NCBI GenBank assembly: GCA_022614735.1
Contig: JAKEHZ010000130.1
Location: 1 to 5,256, forward strand
Length of the DNA stretch: 5,256 nt
Reading direction: 5' to 3'
DNA from: Acidobacteriota bacterium
Lineage (GTDB): Bacteria; Acidobacteriota; Blastocatellia; RBC074
Each line of letters opens with the position of its first letter. The stretch's first letter is position 1. Made by a program: the position numbers and the translations under genes. Shown here one piece after another: positions 5,146 to 5,256 of the stretch. The notes beneath the pieces are model-generated. The model did not search any database, was not told the origin of the DNA, and saw only the letters and a program-made list of their open reading frames with translations.

Positions 5146-5164
5146 GAGCGACTCCTCGGAAAAT
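5114..5164. repeat. 51-bp duplicated unit, copy 2
   Basis: This is the partner of 4993-5043 (42 of 51 identical, no gaps). It differs mainly just after the identical first 19 bases, where copy 1 has TCATGA and this copy has CCCCCG. It directly abuts the large palindrome that starts at 5165. Confidence 0.8.
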
Positions 5165-5254
5165 CCCTGGGTACGCATCGCTTCCAGCGTGCCAGGTCTC
5201 CGGTAACGACCCCCTGTCGAAGACCGGCACGCTGGAAGCGATGCGTACCCAGGG
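5165..5254. repeat. Large palindrome, 29-bp perfect arms
   Basis: Positions 5165-5193 are the exact reverse complement of 5226-5254. After one bulged base (A5194), five more pairs follow (5195-5199 with 5221-5225), leaving a 21-base loop. The arm core is GTACGCATCGCTTCCAGCGT. It resembles dispersed palindromic repeats I recall from Acidobacteriota intergenic DNA, but I could not check that here. The outer ends do not pair further, so the element seems complete two bases before the window edge. Confidence 0.85.
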
Positions 5255-5256
5255 CG

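Overview
The window reads as a chromosomal stretch of a Gram-negative bacterium. My best guess is an Acidobacteriota member of the Blastocatellia type. This rests on the mix of genes (a YbdK-type carboxylate-amine ligase, an ATP-grasp ligase, a triple-BON membrane protein, a LolA-fold-like exported protein) and on intergenic DNA packed with palindromes and short tandem words. It is a recollection of genome style, not a measured assignment. There is no sign of phage, plasmid, transposase, CRISPR, tRNA or rRNA.

Layout. At the left edge a minus-strand gene enters the window with only its first 36 codons (1-108), a membrane-anchored N-terminus. A 199-base gap with a 7-bp tandem repeat separates it from the minus-strand ybdK-like gene (308-1417). 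The next gap, 1418-1791, holds no gene. It contains a small hairpin in the ybdK leader and a striking mirrored element (1581-1784) with two 61-bp perfectly complementary arms. Each arm is built from CGGGGCGA octads next to CATTTGA-like heptads. The minus-strand ATP-grasp gene (1792-2949) ends seven bases from that element. A divergent promoter region (2950-3171) leads to the plus-strand exported protein (3190-4029). That gene converges on the triple-BON gene (minus, 4100-4942), with a 20-bp perfect hairpin between them. The last 314 bases (4943-5256) hold no convincing gene. They carry the BON leader (Shine-Dalgarno and a 16-bp perfect palindrome), two copies of a 51-bp unit with mini-ORFs, a 10-bp tandem repeat inside an inverted repeat, and a large palindrome that nearly reaches the window edge.

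How it fits together. The ATP-grasp and YbdK-like genes are codirectional and encode two different kinds of ATP-dependent carboxylate-amine ligase. They may form a two-step amide or gamma-glutamyl synthesis pair, comparable in logic to GshA/GshB, with unknown substrates. The exported protein and the BON protein act in the envelope and need not belong to that pathway. The most unusual material is the intergenic repeat layer: nearly every gap carries a palindrome or phased short repeat, and two of these sit where they could affect expression (the ATP-grasp 3' end and the BON leader).
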